From assembly GCF_000069225.1 (NCBI RefSeq), contig NC_010407.1, forward strand, positions 2,108,001 to 2,172,000: DNA of 64,000 nt, in the 5' to 3' direction. Positions 31,422-40,086 of this stretch are shown here, piece by piece. The stretch is from Clavibacter sepedonicus (lineage in GTDB: Bacteria > Actinomycetota > Actinomycetes > Actinomycetales > Microbacteriaceae). The position numbers and the translations under genes are program-made. Each line of letters opens with the position of its first letter. The first letter of the stretch is position 1. The notes under the pieces are model-generated. The model was not told the origin of the DNA and did no database searches. It saw only the letters and a program-made list of their open reading frames with translations.

Positions 31422-31790
31422 CTAGCCGACGCCCTGCAGGTCGATCACGAAGATCAGGGTGCGGCCGGAGAGGCGGTGGCCGCCGCCCGCGGGGCCGTAG
31501 GCGAGCTCCGGCGGCACGACGAGCTGGCGGCGTCCGCCGACCTTCATGCCGGGGATGCCCTTCTGCCAGCCGGCGATGAGGCTCCGGAGGGGGAAGCGCA
31601 CGGACTGGCCGCGGCTCCACGAGGAGTCGAACTCCTCGCCGGACTCGAAGTCGACGCCGAGCTAGTGGACGTCGACGGTGTCGCCGGGCTGGGCCTCGGG
31701 GCCGTCGCCCACGGTGATGTCGGAGATGGTGAGCTCTGCGGGGGCCGGGCCGTCGACGGGCTCGACCTCGGGCTTCGTGGTGTCGGTCAT
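31422..31790 (-). pseudogene. FKBP-type peptidyl-prolyl isomerase interrupted by an amber codon
   Basis: The reading frame of a 122-residue FKBP isomerase contains TAG at codon 43 (31662-31664). On either side the frame is intact: PGDTVDVH, then the stop, then LGVDFESGEEFDSSW, GQSVRFPLRSLIAGWQKGIPGMKVGGRRQLVVPPELAYG and LIFVIDLQGVG. The stop replaces the tyrosine of the conserved VHYxG motif, the equivalent of active-site Tyr26 of FKBP12. One base change (TAC to TAG) explains it. No good downstream start exists before GMKVGG, so the product would be a 42-residue fragment. It could be a recent null mutation, a sequencing error or a suppressed codon. The downstream terminator is intact. Confidence 0.9.
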
Positions 31791-31824
31791 GGATCCAGTC
31801 AAGCAGATCCGCGCGCGCGTCCCG

Positions 31825-32493
31825 TCAGTGGGCGTGGGTATGCGCCTCGGCCGCGCGACGGAGCTCGGCGATGGCCGCCTCGGGGTCGCCGCCGCGGAAG
31901 ACGCCGGATCCGGAGACGAACGTGTCGGCGCCGGCCTCGGCCGCCCGGCCGATGGTCTCGACGTCGATGCCGCCGTCGACCTGGAGCCACACGTCGTGGC
32001 CGGACTCGCGGAGGCGCGAGCGAAGGGCGCGGAGCTTCGGCATCGTCTCGGGCATGAAGGACTGGCCGCCGAAGCCGGGCTCGACCGTCATCACGAGCAC
32101 CTGGTCGAACTCGTGCAGCAGCTCGAGGTAGTCGTCGACGGGCGTGCCGGGCTTCAGCGCGATGCCGGCGCGCGCACCGATCTCGCGGAGCCGCCGGGCG
32201 AGCGCGACCGGCTCGCGCGTGGCCTCGGCGTGGAAGGTGACGCTCGCGGCGCCCGCCTCCGCGTAGCCGGGGGCCCAGCGGTCGACGTCGTCGATCATGA
32301 GGTGGATGTCGAGCGGGACGGGCGTCACCTGCTGCAGGCGCTGCACCATCGGCAGACCGAACGTGAGGTTCGGGACGAAGTGGTTGTCCATGATGTCGAC
32401 GTGCACGAGGTCGGCGGTGGCGAGGCGCTGGATCTCGCGCTCCAGGTTCGCGAAGTCGGCGGACAGGATGCTCGGTTCGATGCGGACGGGCAT
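31825..32493 (-). CDS. rpe: Ribulose-phosphate 3-epimerase
   Basis: Interconverts ribulose 5-phosphate and xylulose 5-phosphate in the pentose phosphate pathway. It is a 222-residue TIM barrel. The catalytic aspartates are in VHVDIMDNHFVPN and LQVDGGID, the metal histidines in HVDIMDNHF and HLMIDD, and the phosphate site is VSGSGVFRGGD. The ATG lies 7 bases after TAGGAT, whose TAG is the stop codon of rsmB, so it may have its own leaderless start. Confidence 0.95.
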   Translation of the reverse strand: MPVRIEPSILSADFANLEREIQRLATADLVHVDIMDNHFVPNLTFGLPMVQRLQQVTPVPLDIHLMIDDVDRWAPGYAEAGAASVTFHAEATREPVALARRLREIGARAGIALKPGTPVDDYLELLHEFDQVLVMTVEPGFGGQSFMPETMPKLRALRSRLRESGHDVWLQVDGGIDVETIGRAAEAGADTFVSGSGVFRGGDPEAAIAELRRAAEAHTHAH

Positions 32494-32500
32494 GGCCCCG

Positions 32501-32506
32501 ATCCTA
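32501..32506 (-). promoter_or_regulatory. Candidate -10 box of rpe built on the rsmB stop codon
   Basis: Minus-strand TAGGAT, 7 bases, then ATG of rpe. The TAG is also the stop codon of rsmB, the same arrangement as coaE/uvrB. Confidence 0.5.
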
Positions 32507-33970
32507 CCGGCGGGTCAGCAGGGCGATGAACATGGCGTCCGTGCCGTGCCGGTGCGGCCAGAGCTGCACGCTGGATCCGTGGGTCGAGGCGTCCGCGTCG
32601 GCCGCGGGCAGCTCGAGGTCGCCGTCGGCCACCTCCTGCAGCACCGCGCGCGTGTCGCGCGCGGACACGTCGGGATGGCGCTGGAGCGCGGCCTGCACGA
32701 TGGCGCGCGTCTCGGCGAGGTGCGGCGAGCACGTGACGTAGGCGAGGATCCCGCCGGGCGCGAGCGCGCCGATCGCGGAGTCGATGAGGCCGGCCTGCAG
32801 GGCGCCGAGGCCCGCGACGTCGCGCGGGGTCTTCCGCCAGCGCGCCTCGGGCCGTCGGCGGAGGGCACCGAGGCCGCTGCACGGCGCGTCGAGCAGGATC
32901 CGGTCGAAGGCGCCGGGGTGCTCCTCCCCCACGGTCGTGCCGTCGAGCTCCCAGACCTCGGTGTCGCCGGGGACGGCGCGGAGGGCATCGCGCACGAGGC
33001 CCGCGCGGGCGGGGACGAGCTCGTTCGCGGTGAGCAGGGCGCCGGAGCGGCCGGCCTCCGCGGCGAGCAGCGCGGCCTTGCCGCCGGGGCCCGCGCACAG
33101 GTCGAGCCAGCGCTCGCCGGGGGTGACGGCTCGGGCGCGGCTGAGCGCGAGGGCGGCGAGCTGCGAGCCCTCGTCCTGCACGCGGACGCGGCCGTCGGCG
33201 ACGCCGGGCGCGTCCATCGGGTCGCCGCCCTCGAGGTAGGCGCCGAGCGGCGAGAAGGCGGCGGGCTGCTCGCCGGTCTCCTCGACGGTCGCGAGGCCCG
33301 GGAGCGCGACGAGGCTGACGGCGGGCGCAGCGTTGTCGGCGCGCAGCAGGTCCTCGAGCTCGTCGTCGCGGCCCTCGCGGGCGAGCGCCTGGCGGAGGGC
33401 GCGCAGCACCCACAGCGGGTGGGAGTGCTCGAGGGCGAGGCGCTCGTCGTCGCTCGCGGCGCTGTCGAGCACGCGCTGCCGCCACTCGTCGGGCTCCGAG
33501 CGAGTGATGGTGCGGAGCACGCCGTTGACGAAGCCCGTGGCCGAACGGGATCCGACCGCGCGCGCCATGTCGACGCCCTCGTTGACGGCCGCGTGGGTGG
33601 CGACGCGCATACTGAGGAGCTGGTGGACCGAGAGGCGCAGCACGTCGAGGATGGGCGCGTCGATCGCCGTCACCGGGCGGCCGGCGGCGAGCTCGATGAC
33701 GCGGTCGTAGTAGCCGGACATGCGCAGGGTGCCGTAGGTCAGCTCGGTGGCGAGCGCGGCGTCCTGCGCGCTGAGGGCGGCACGGCGGATCCTGACGGGC
33801 AGCAGGAGGTTCGCGTACGCGTCCGACTCGCGGACCGCGCTGACGACCTCGTAGGCGACGCGGCGAGCCGGGCTGACGGACGACGGGCCGCCGACGTCGG
33901 CGCGGTCGGCGGGTCGGCGGCGGTCCGCTCCCGCGGGTCGGCGACCGGGGGATCCTGTGCTCTCGCTCAT
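32504..33970 (-). CDS. rsmB: 16S rRNA (cytosine(967)-C(5))-methyltransferase
   Basis: Methylates C967 of 16S rRNA using SAM. It has 488 residues. The N-terminal third is a NusB-like all-helical RNA-binding domain (RVAYEVVSAVRE to about residue 180). The C-terminal domain holds the SAM site DLCAGPGGKAALLA, the catalytic-cysteine motif LLDAPCSGLGALRRRPEARWR and the second cysteine in YVTCSPHLAET. The ATG is taken at MSESTGSP. The first bases of this gene are part of a 71-bp tandem duplication that also contains the end of fmt, so a second identical start codon lies 71 bases upstream. Confidence 0.93.
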   Translation of the reverse strand: MSESTGSPGRRPAGADRRRPADRADVGGPSSVSPARRVAYEVVSAVRESDAYANLLLPVRIRRAALSAQDAALATELTYGTLRMSGYYDRVIELAAGRPVTAIDAPILDVLRLSVHQLLSMRVATHAAVNEGVDMARAVGSRSATGFVNGVLRTITRSEPDEWRQRVLDSAASDDERLALEHSHPLWVLRALRQALAREGRDDELEDLLRADNAAPAVSLVALPGLATVEETGEQPAAFSPLGAYLEGGDPMDAPGVADGRVRVQDEGSQLAALALSRARAVTPGERWLDLCAGPGGKAALLAAEAGRSGALLTANELVPARAGLVRDALRAVPGDTEVWELDGTTVGEEHPGAFDRILLDAPCSGLGALRRRPEARWRKTPRDVAGLGALQAGLIDSAIGALAPGGILAYVTCSPHLAETRAIVQAALQRHPDVSARDTRAVLQEVADGDLELPAADADASTHGSSVQLWPHRHGTDAMFIALLTRR

Positions 33971-34088
33971 CGTGCGATCACGTCCTTCGTGGTCACGCCG
34001 CGCCACCGGTCGGCGGCGGGGGATCCTGTGCTCTCGCTCATCGTGCGATCACGTCCTTCGTCGTGACGCCGCGCCACCAGTCGGCGGC
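33947..34088 (-). repeat. 71-bp imperfect tandem duplication spanning fmt end and rsmB start
   Basis: Two adjacent units (33947-34017 and 34018-34088), offset exactly 71 bases, match except at three positions. Each unit carries the last codons of fmt (WRGVTTKDVIAR and stop), the ATGA overlap and the first codons of rsmB (MSESTGSP). The outer copies make the real fmt end and rsmB start. Between them the frame from the upstream ATG encodes a 24-residue peptide joining the two ends. Confidence 0.9.
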
Positions 34089-34955
34089 GGGCATGGGGCT
34101 CTTGCCCGCGGGCTGCACCTGGATGAGCTCGACGGGGTGGCTGGCGGTGCCGATCGCGACGCGGCCGTCGAGCGCGGCGATGCGTCCGGGCTCGAGCGGG
34201 GCGGCGTCGCGGAGGGCGGCCGCGCGGTGGATCTTGAGGCGCACGTCGTCCACGGACGTGTGCGCGCCGGGCTCGGGCGTGACGCCGCGGATCCGGGCCA
34301 GCACCTCGTCGGCCGACCGCGCCCAGTCGACGCGGCCGTCGTCGATCGTCGTCTTCGGCGCGAGCGTCGGCTCGCCCTCCTGCGGGCGCGCGACCGCGGT
34401 GCCCGCGCCGATGGCGTCGACCGTGCGCGCCAGCAGGTCCGCGCCCTGCACCGCGAGCGCGTCGAGCACGTGGCCGGCCGTCTCGTGGTCGCCCGTGGGC
34501 CGCTCCTCCATCGAGAAGACGGGCCCCGTGTCCATGCCGCGCTCCAGCTGGAAGACGCTCGCGCCCGTGACGCGCTCCCCCGCCATGATCGAGCGCTGCA
34601 CGGGGGCGGCGCCGCGCCACCGGGGCAGCAGCGAGAAGTGCAGGTTGATCCATCCGCGCGCGGGCGTCGACAGCAGCGGCTCGCGCACGAGGCCGCCGTA
34701 CGCGACGATCACGCCGAGCTCGGCCCCGACCGCCGCGATGCGGGCGGTCGCGTCGTCGTCGAGCCGGTTGACGCGGAGGGTCGGGATACCGAGGCGCTCG
34801 GCCTCCGCGGCGACGGGCGACGGGGTGAGCACGCGCTTCCGGCCGAGCGGCGCGTCGGCGCGCGTGACGACCAGCGCGACCTCGTGGCCGGATGCGGCGA
34901 GCCGCTGGAGCGAGGGCACGGCGGCGAGGGGCGTGCCGGCGAAGACGAGTCTCAT
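34038..34955 (-). CDS. fmt: Methionyl-tRNA formyltransferase
   Basis: Formylates initiator Met-tRNA with 10-formyl-THF. It has 305 residues. The catalytic triad regions are visible: NLHFSLLPRWRGAAPVQRSI (N and H), and GASVFQLERGMDTGPVF (D). The C-terminal OB-like domain binds tRNA. The ATG before RLVFAGTP fits the family start; longer in-frame extensions upstream are not conserved. The stop overlaps a duplicated copy of the rsmB start codon (ATGA), the product of the tandem duplication. Confidence 0.95.
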   Translation of the reverse strand: MRLVFAGTPLAAVPSLQRLAASGHEVALVVTRADAPLGRKRVLTPSPVAAEAERLGIPTLRVNRLDDDATARIAAVGAELGVIVAYGGLVREPLLSTPARGWINLHFSLLPRWRGAAPVQRSIMAGERVTGASVFQLERGMDTGPVFSMEERPTGDHETAGHVLDALAVQGADLLARTVDAIGAGTAVARPQEGEPTLAPKTTIDDGRVDWARSADEVLARIRGVTPEPGAHTSVDDVRLKIHRAAALRDAAPLEPGRIAALDGRVAIGTASHPVELIQVQPAGKSPMPAADWWRGVTTKDVIAR

Positions 34956-35070
34956 TCGGGTCCATTCCGGGGACGGCGTGCGGGGTGGTCGGGGCGGACG
35001 GTGGAGGCGGCCGCCGGGGCGATGGCCGGGACGGCGGGACCGGGCGCGCGGGCCGCGCGGCGGTCGCGGA

Positions 35071-37179
35071 TCAGAACAGCCCCGTGTCGTCGAACCGTAC
35101 ACGGAGCGGGACCGTGGGCCGGAACCCGGTGCGGCCCGCGACGGGCTTCCGGCGGCTCGAGGCGTTCCGCACGACGGCCGCGCGCAGCTCGCGCGCCGCG
35201 TCGGGACCGCTCGCGTAGTCGAGGCGGACGATGGCGCGCACGCGGCCCTGCTCGGTGGGCACCGGGCCGAGGACGTCGACCCCCTCGATGCCGTCGAGCC
35301 GCTCGACCGCCTGGCCGACCGCGTCCGGCAGGCCCTCGACGCTCGCGGCGCGCACGGCGGGCGGGAAGCGCAGGGCGCGGCGCTCGAGGAGCTCCTCGCG
35401 CGCGTACCGCGGCTGCTGCCAGGTGGCGAGGGCGCGGGCGACCTGGCCGCCGACGCCGACGAGCATCACGGGCGCGCGCGGCGCGGCGAGGGCGGCGGCG
35501 TTCGACCACTGGCGGAGCACGTCCTCCCCCACCCGCAGGCTCTCGCGGGCGAGCATCCGCTCCCCGTCGAGCAGCAGGATCGCGCGGTAGCCGCCCGCGG
35601 CGACGGGCTCGGCCCCGCGCGTGGCGACGACGAGCCGCGACTCCGCGTCGACCTCCTGCACGTGGCGCTCGCCGTCGGCCAGCACGACCTGCACGCAGGG
35701 GAACGCACGTCCCAGCTCCTCCGCCGTGCGGCCCGCGCCGATGGTGACGAGGCGCAGCTCGTCGGATCCGCAGTTGACGCAGCGCCAGTCGCCGGCGAGG
35801 TGCCCGCACCAGCCGCAGGTGGGCGTGCTCGTGGCGGTGGACATGCCGAGCGGGCCCGTGCAGACGGTGCAGCGCGCGGCCTGGCGGCAGGCCCGGCAGG
35901 CGACGAGCGGCGCGTAGCCGGGTCGGGCGACCTGGATGAGCACCGGCCCGTGCTCGACCGCGTCCTTGGCCGCGCGCCAGGCGCCCGACGGGATCCGCGC
36001 CTGCCGGGCGAACCCCTCGTCGCCCGTCTGCGAGGTGGTCGGGATCACCCGCGGGGTCCGGTTTTTCTCCGGCGCGACGCTCGACAGGTAGCCGATCGCG
36101 ACGAGCCGCTCGACCTCGGTGCTCCGCGAGTGCGCGAGCAGCACGAGCGCCGTGCCCTGCTGACGGCTGCGCAGGAGCGCGACGTCGCGCGCGTGGGCGT
36201 AGGGACTGAGCGGCTCGGCGTGCAGCGGATCGCCCTCGTCCCACATCGCGACGAGGCCGAGTCGCGGCGCGGGCGCGTAGACGGCGGAGCGGTTGCCGAC
36301 CACGATGCGCGGCTCGTCGCCGAGGCCGGCGAGGAAGGAGCGGTAGCGGTCGGGGCCGGACTGGCGCGCGTCGGTGCGCGTCACGGATCCGGCGGGGGCG
36401 TGCGCGGCCAGGGCCGCCTCGAGCTGGTCCTGGTCGCGGTAGTCGGGCACGACGAGGACGCTGCTGCGGCCGGATGCGAGGACGCGCGCGGCGGCCTGCG
36501 CCAGCGTCACGGCCCAGCGGCCAGCCCACACGCCGCCGGGCAGCTCGACGACCTCCGGGATGGCGTCGACGGCCACGCGACCGGATCCGTCGACCGCCGC
36601 GGCGAGGCCGTCGGGGGCGTACCCGTCGATGGGTGGGAGCGCGGCGGGCGGCAGCGCGGCGGGCGGGGCCGGGTCGAGCGGAGCGGCGGCGGCGGCGACC
36701 GGCGCGGCGACGGCGACGGCGACGGCGTCGGCGTCGGCGTCGGCCTCCGCCGGGGTCGCCGCCATCGCCGCCAGGTGCGCCTTCTCGACGCGCACCTGGC
36801 GCGGCGGGACGGCCAGGCGGATCACGTCGGACGCGGTCCCTGCCTGCCGGTCGGCGACCTCCCGTGCGAGCGTCCAGATCTCCGGCCGGAGCACGGGCAG
36901 CGGCGACACGACCTGCTCCACCTCGCTGAGGGCGCCGTCGTAGCCCCGTCCGTCGCCGACCTCGATGACGTAGCCGTCGGCCACGCGACCCGCGGACCGC
37001 AGCGGCACGCGCACGCGCACGCCGGGCACGCACGTCGCGCGGAGCGGCTCGGGGACCGCGTAGTCGAAGAGGCGGTCGAGCTGCGGCAGCGGGGAGTCCA
37101 CCATCACCCGGACGACGGGCGGGCGCGCGCCCGCGGGGACGGCCGTCGCGGCGCCGTCGGACGGATCCCCCGCGGTCAC
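35071..37179 (-). CDS. priA: Replication restart protein PriA, helicase-inactive actinobacterial form
   Basis: PriA recognises stalled forks and recruits the replisome loader. It has 702 residues. The N-terminal DNA-binding domain (VRVMVDSPLPQLDRLFDYAVPE) and the C-terminal domain are recognisable. The zinc-binding cysteines lie in CRACRQAARCTVC and CGWCGHLAGDWRCVNCG. The P-loop expected near residue 220 is absent, replaced by LPGGVWAGRWAVTLAQAAARVL, and no DEAH box is seen. The same loss is known for mycobacterial PriA, which is presumed to lack helicase activity. The GTG start has GGGAGGG nearby and follows metK after 42 bases. The region around codon 150 is an alanine-rich low-complexity linker. 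Confidence 0.93.
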   Translation of the reverse strand: MTAGDPSDGAATAVPAGARPPVVRVMVDSPLPQLDRLFDYAVPEPLRATCVPGVRVRVPLRSAGRVADGYVIEVGDGRGYDGALSEVEQVVSPLPVLRPEIWTLAREVADRQAGTASDVIRLAVPPRQVRVEKAHLAAMAATPAEADADADAVAVAVAAPVAAAAAPLDPAPPAALPPAALPPIDGYAPDGLAAAVDGSGRVAVDAIPEVVELPGGVWAGRWAVTLAQAAARVLASGRSSVLVVPDYRDQDQLEAALAAHAPAGSVTRTDARQSGPDRYRSFLAGLGDEPRIVVGNRSAVYAPAPRLGLVAMWDEGDPLHAEPLSPYAHARDVALLRSRQQGTALVLLAHSRSTEVERLVAIGYLSSVAPEKNRTPRVIPTTSQTGDEGFARQARIPSGAWRAAKDAVEHGPVLIQVARPGYAPLVACRACRQAARCTVCTGPLGMSTATSTPTCGWCGHLAGDWRCVNCGSDELRLVTIGAGRTAEELGRAFPCVQVVLADGERHVQEVDAESRLVVATRGAEPVAAGGYRAILLLDGERMLARESLRVGEDVLRQWSNAAALAAPRAPVMLVGVGGQVARALATWQQPRYAREELLERRALRFPPAVRAASVEGLPDAVGQAVERLDGIEGVDVLGPVPTEQGRVRAIVRLDYASGPDAARELRAAVVRNASSRRKPVAGRTGFRPTVPLRVRFDDTGLF

Positions 37180-37221
37180 CGGACCCTCCCGGTCATGCCG
37201 GGACCCGGGCGGCGGGGCGCG

Positions 37222-38433
37222 TCAGAGGCCCGCGGCGCTCTGCAGGTCGGCGACACGGTCGAGCGCCTCCCAGGTGAAGTCCGGCAGCTCGCGGCCGAAG
37301 TGCCCGTAGGCGGCGGTCTCCGCGTAGATGGGTCGGAGCAGGTCGAGCCGCTCGACGATGGCGGCGGGGCGCAGGTCGAAGGTCTCGCGGATGGCGCGCA
37401 CGATGCGGTCTTCGGGCACGTGCGCCGTGCCGAAGGCCTCGACGTAGAGCCCGACGGGCGCGGCCTTGCCGATCGCGTACGCCACCTGGACCTCGAGCCG
37501 GTCGGCGAGGCCCGCGGCGACCGCGTTCTTCGCGACCCAGCGCATGGCGTACGCGGCGCTGCGGTCGACCTTGGACGGGTCCTTGCCGCTGAACGCGCCG
37601 CCGCCGTGCCGGCTGAAGCCGCCGTACGTGTCGACGATGATCTTGCGTCCCGTGAGCCCCGCGTCGCCCTTGGGCCCGCCGATCTCGAACTTGCCGGTGG
37701 GGTTGATGAGCAGGGTCGCGTCGCGGGAGTCGAGCTCGATGCCGATCTCCGCCGCGGCCGCGAGCACCGGCCGGATGACGTGCTCCTCGACCTCGCGGCG
37801 GAGGTCCTCCTGGGAGACCTGCGGGCCGTGCTGGGTGGAGAGCACGACCGTGTCGACCGTGCGCGGCACGAGGCCCTCGTAGCCGATGGTGACCTGCGTC
37901 TTGCCGTCGGGCCGGAGGTAGGACAGCTCGCCCGAGTGGCGGACGGCCGCGAGTCGCTCGGCGAGGCGGTGCGCGAGGTAGATCGGCAGGGGCATGAAGA
38001 CGGGGGTGTCGCGCGACGCGTAGCCGAACATGAGGCCCTGGTCGCCGGCGCCCTGCAGGTCGTGCGCGTCGGTGGACGCGGATCCCGAGCGGGACTCGTA
38101 CGAGCGGTCGACGCCCTGCGCGATGTCGGGCGACTGCGCGCCGATGGAGACGGTGACGCCGCAGTTGCTGCCGTCGAAGCCGACCTCGGAGGAGTCGTAG
38201 CCGATGTCCCGGATGCGGTCGCGCACGATCTGCGGGATGTCGACGTACCCGCTCGTGGTGACCTCGCCGGCGACGTGCACGAGCCCCGTGGTGACGAGCG
38301 TCTCGACGGCCGCGCGGCTCGACGGGTCCTGCGTGAGCAGCGCGTCGAGGATACTGTCCGAGATCTGGTCGCAGATCTTGTCGGGGTGGCCCTCGGTGAC
38401 GGACTCGGAGGTGAACAGGCGCAGGTCGGTCAC
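37222..38433 (-). CDS. metK: S-adenosylmethionine synthetase
   Basis: Makes SAM from ATP and methionine. It has 403 residues with the usual three-repeat fold. The ATP-binding segment is [14 protein letters not shown], the methionine/flexible loop [10 protein letters not shown], and the P-loop-like [16 protein letters not shown]. The start is GTG, with GGAG about 7 bases upstream. It lies between coaBC and priA, an order shared with mycobacteria. Confidence 0.97.
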   Translation of the reverse strand: MTDLRLFTSESVTEGHPDKICDQISDSILDALLTQDPSSRAAVETLVTTGLVHVAGEVTTSGYVDIPQIVRDRIRDIGYDSSEVGFDGSNCGVTVSIGAQSPDIAQGVDRSYESRSGSASTDAHDLQGAGDQGLMFGYASRDTPVFMPLPIYLAHRLAERLAAVRHSGELSYLRPDGKTQVTIGYEGLVPRTVDTVVLSTQHGPQVSQEDLRREVEEHVIRPVLAAAAEIGIELDSRDATLLINPTGKFEIGGPKGDAGLTGRKIIVDTYGGFSRHGGGAFSGKDPSKVDRSAAYAMRWVAKNAVAAGLADRLEVQVAYAIGKAAPVGLYVEAFGTAHVPEDRIVRAIRETFDLRPAAIVERLDLLRPIYAETAAYGHFGRELPDFTWEALDRVADLQSAAGL

Positions 38434-38472
38434 GGGTGGCTCCAGGGGGATCGCGTGGTCGCGCGCCTGGCG

Positions 38473-39690
38473 CTACTGCGAGGCCGGCGCGCCCACTACG
38501 TCGAGAATTCGATGGGCCACCTGCTCCTTGGAGCCTGCGGCCTCGGCCAGTGTATCGCCGGACCTGTCGAGCACCGTGATCGTGTTGCCCTCCGTGGCGA
38601 AGCCCTCGCTCCAGCCGACCCTGTTGAGGACGAGCAGGTCGCAGCCCTTGCGGGCGAGCTTCTGGCGGCCGATCCGCAGGAGCTCGTCCGGGTCCTGCTC
38701 GGTCTCCGCGGCGAAGCCGACGACGATGCGGCGCGTGCCGTCCGCGCGCGGCACGGCGGCATCCGCGGCCAGCCGCTGGAGGATGTCGGGGTTGCGCACG
38801 AGCTCGACGGAGAGGGCGTCGCCCGCCTCCTCCTTCTTGATCTTGCCCGCGGACACGGAGACGGGCCGGTAATCGGCGACGGCCGCCGCCATGATCACGA
38901 CGTCGGCATCGGCGGCCTCGCGCACCATCGCGTCGGACAGCTCGAGCGCGGTCGACACGGGCACGACCCGGATGCCGGCGGGCGCCGGCACCTCGAGGTG
39001 CGCGGCGACGAGCACGACGTCGGCTCCGCGGTCGCGCGCGGCGACGGCGAGGGCGACGCCCTGCCGGCCGGACGAGCGGTTGCCGAGGAAGCGCACGGGA
39101 TCCAGGGGCTCGCGCGTGCCGCCCGCGGACACGACGATGCGGCGGCCCTCGAGGTCGCGTCCGCCGGGGCGGACCGCGGCGAGGGCCGCGGCGATGACGT
39201 CCTCGACCTCGGCCATGCGGCCGGGCCCGGAGTCCGTGCCGGTGAGGCGTCCCGACGTGGGGCCGACGAGCGTGGCGCCGCGGGAGCGAAGGAGCGCCGC
39301 GTTCGCCTGGGTGGCCGGGTGCTGCCACATCTCGGTGTGCATCGCGGGGGCGATGACGAGGGGCGCGCGGCTGGCGAGGATCGTGGTGCCGAGCAGGTCG
39401 TCCGACAGCCCGAGCGCCATGCGTGCGAGGGTGTGCGCGGTGGCCGGGGCGACGACAATGAGGTCGGCCTTCTGGCCGAGCGCGACGTGGCGGACCTCGG
39501 ACACCCCGTCGTAGAGGTCGCTCGTGACCGGATTGCGGCTCACGGCCTCGAGCGTGGGCTTCCCGACGAAGCGGAGCGCCGCCTCGGTGGGCACGACGTG
39601 CACGTCGTGGCCGAGGAGCACGAGCCCCCGGACCACGCCGACGGCCTTGTAGGCCGCGATGCCGCCCGTGATCCCCACGACCACCATCAC
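38473..39690 (-). CDS. coaBC: Bifunctional phosphopantothenoylcysteine decarboxylase/phosphopantothenate-cysteine ligase
   Basis: Two consecutive steps of coenzyme A synthesis in one 405-residue protein. The N-terminal CoaC flavoprotein domain has GGIAAYKAV, the active-site histidine in SEVRHVALGQKAD and the substrate-recognition PAMHTEMW. The C-terminal CoaB domain has the VSAGGTREPLDPVRFLGNRSSG nucleotide loop, and AAVADYRP with KIKK. Two starts compete, a GTG and an ATG one codon later (VMVVVGITGG); GGAG is nine bases before the GTG. Together with coaE in this window, it covers three of the CoA steps. Confidence 0.95.
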   Translation of the reverse strand: MMVVVGITGGIAAYKAVGVVRGLVLLGHDVHVVPTEAALRFVGKPTLEAVSRNPVTSDLYDGVSEVRHVALGQKADLIVVAPATAHTLARMALGLSDDLLGTTILASRAPLVIAPAMHTEMWQHPATQANAALLRSRGATLVGPTSGRLTGTDSGPGRMAEVEDVIAAALAAVRPGGRDLEGRRIVVSAGGTREPLDPVRFLGNRSSGRQGVALAVAARDRGADVVLVAAHLEVPAPAGIRVVPVSTALELSDAMVREAADADVVIMAAAVADYRPVSVSAGKIKKEEAGDALSVELVRNPDILQRLAADAAVPRADGTRRIVVGFAAETEQDPDELLRIGRQKLARKGCDLLVLNRVGWSEGFATEGNTITVLDRSGDTLAEAAGSKEQVAHRILDVVGAPASQ

Positions 39691-39768
39691 GCGGCGGCGC
39701 TCCGGGGCTCGAGGGCGGGGAGGACGTGCGGCGTGCGGTCGGCGCGGGGCATCCGGGACGGCGAGCGG

Positions 39769-40038
39769 CTAGGAGGCCGCGGGCTCCACGATGGGCGTGG
39801 CGACGAGCTTGTCCTCGTTGATCTCGTGCATGGCGACCGAGAGGGGCTTGTCGTCGATGGTGCTGTCGACGAGCGGTCCGACGTTGTCGAACAGGCTGCC
39901 CTCGTGCAGGTCGGCGTAGTAGTCGTTGATCTGGCGGGCCCGCTTGGAGGCGAAGATCACGAGCGCGTACTTCGAGTCGACCTTCGAGAGGAGCTCGTCG
40001 ATGGGCGGGTCGATGATGCCCTGGGTCTTGTCAACCAT
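39769..40038 (-). CDS. rpoZ: DNA-directed RNA polymerase omega subunit
   Basis: The small subunit that helps fold the beta' subunit and assemble RNA polymerase. It has 89 residues. The conserved start [35 protein letters not shown] matches the actinobacterial omega family. It lies directly downstream of gmk, the universal arrangement. GAGGAAG is 10 to 16 bases before the ATG. Confidence 0.95.
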   Translation of the reverse strand: MVDKTQGIIDPPIDELLSKVDSKYALVIFASKRARQINDYYADLHEGSLFDNVGPLVDSTIDDKPLSVAMHEINEDKLVATPIVEPAAS

Positions 40039-40086
40039 GGATGTGCCGCTTCCTCATTGCATGGAAGAAGGCCGTGCAGGTCCGCT

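Noticed and set aside
31665..31790. The 42-codon frame before the amber codon as a genuine small protein
   Set aside because: It is the N-terminal part of an FKBP whose remaining domain continues in frame after one stop codon.
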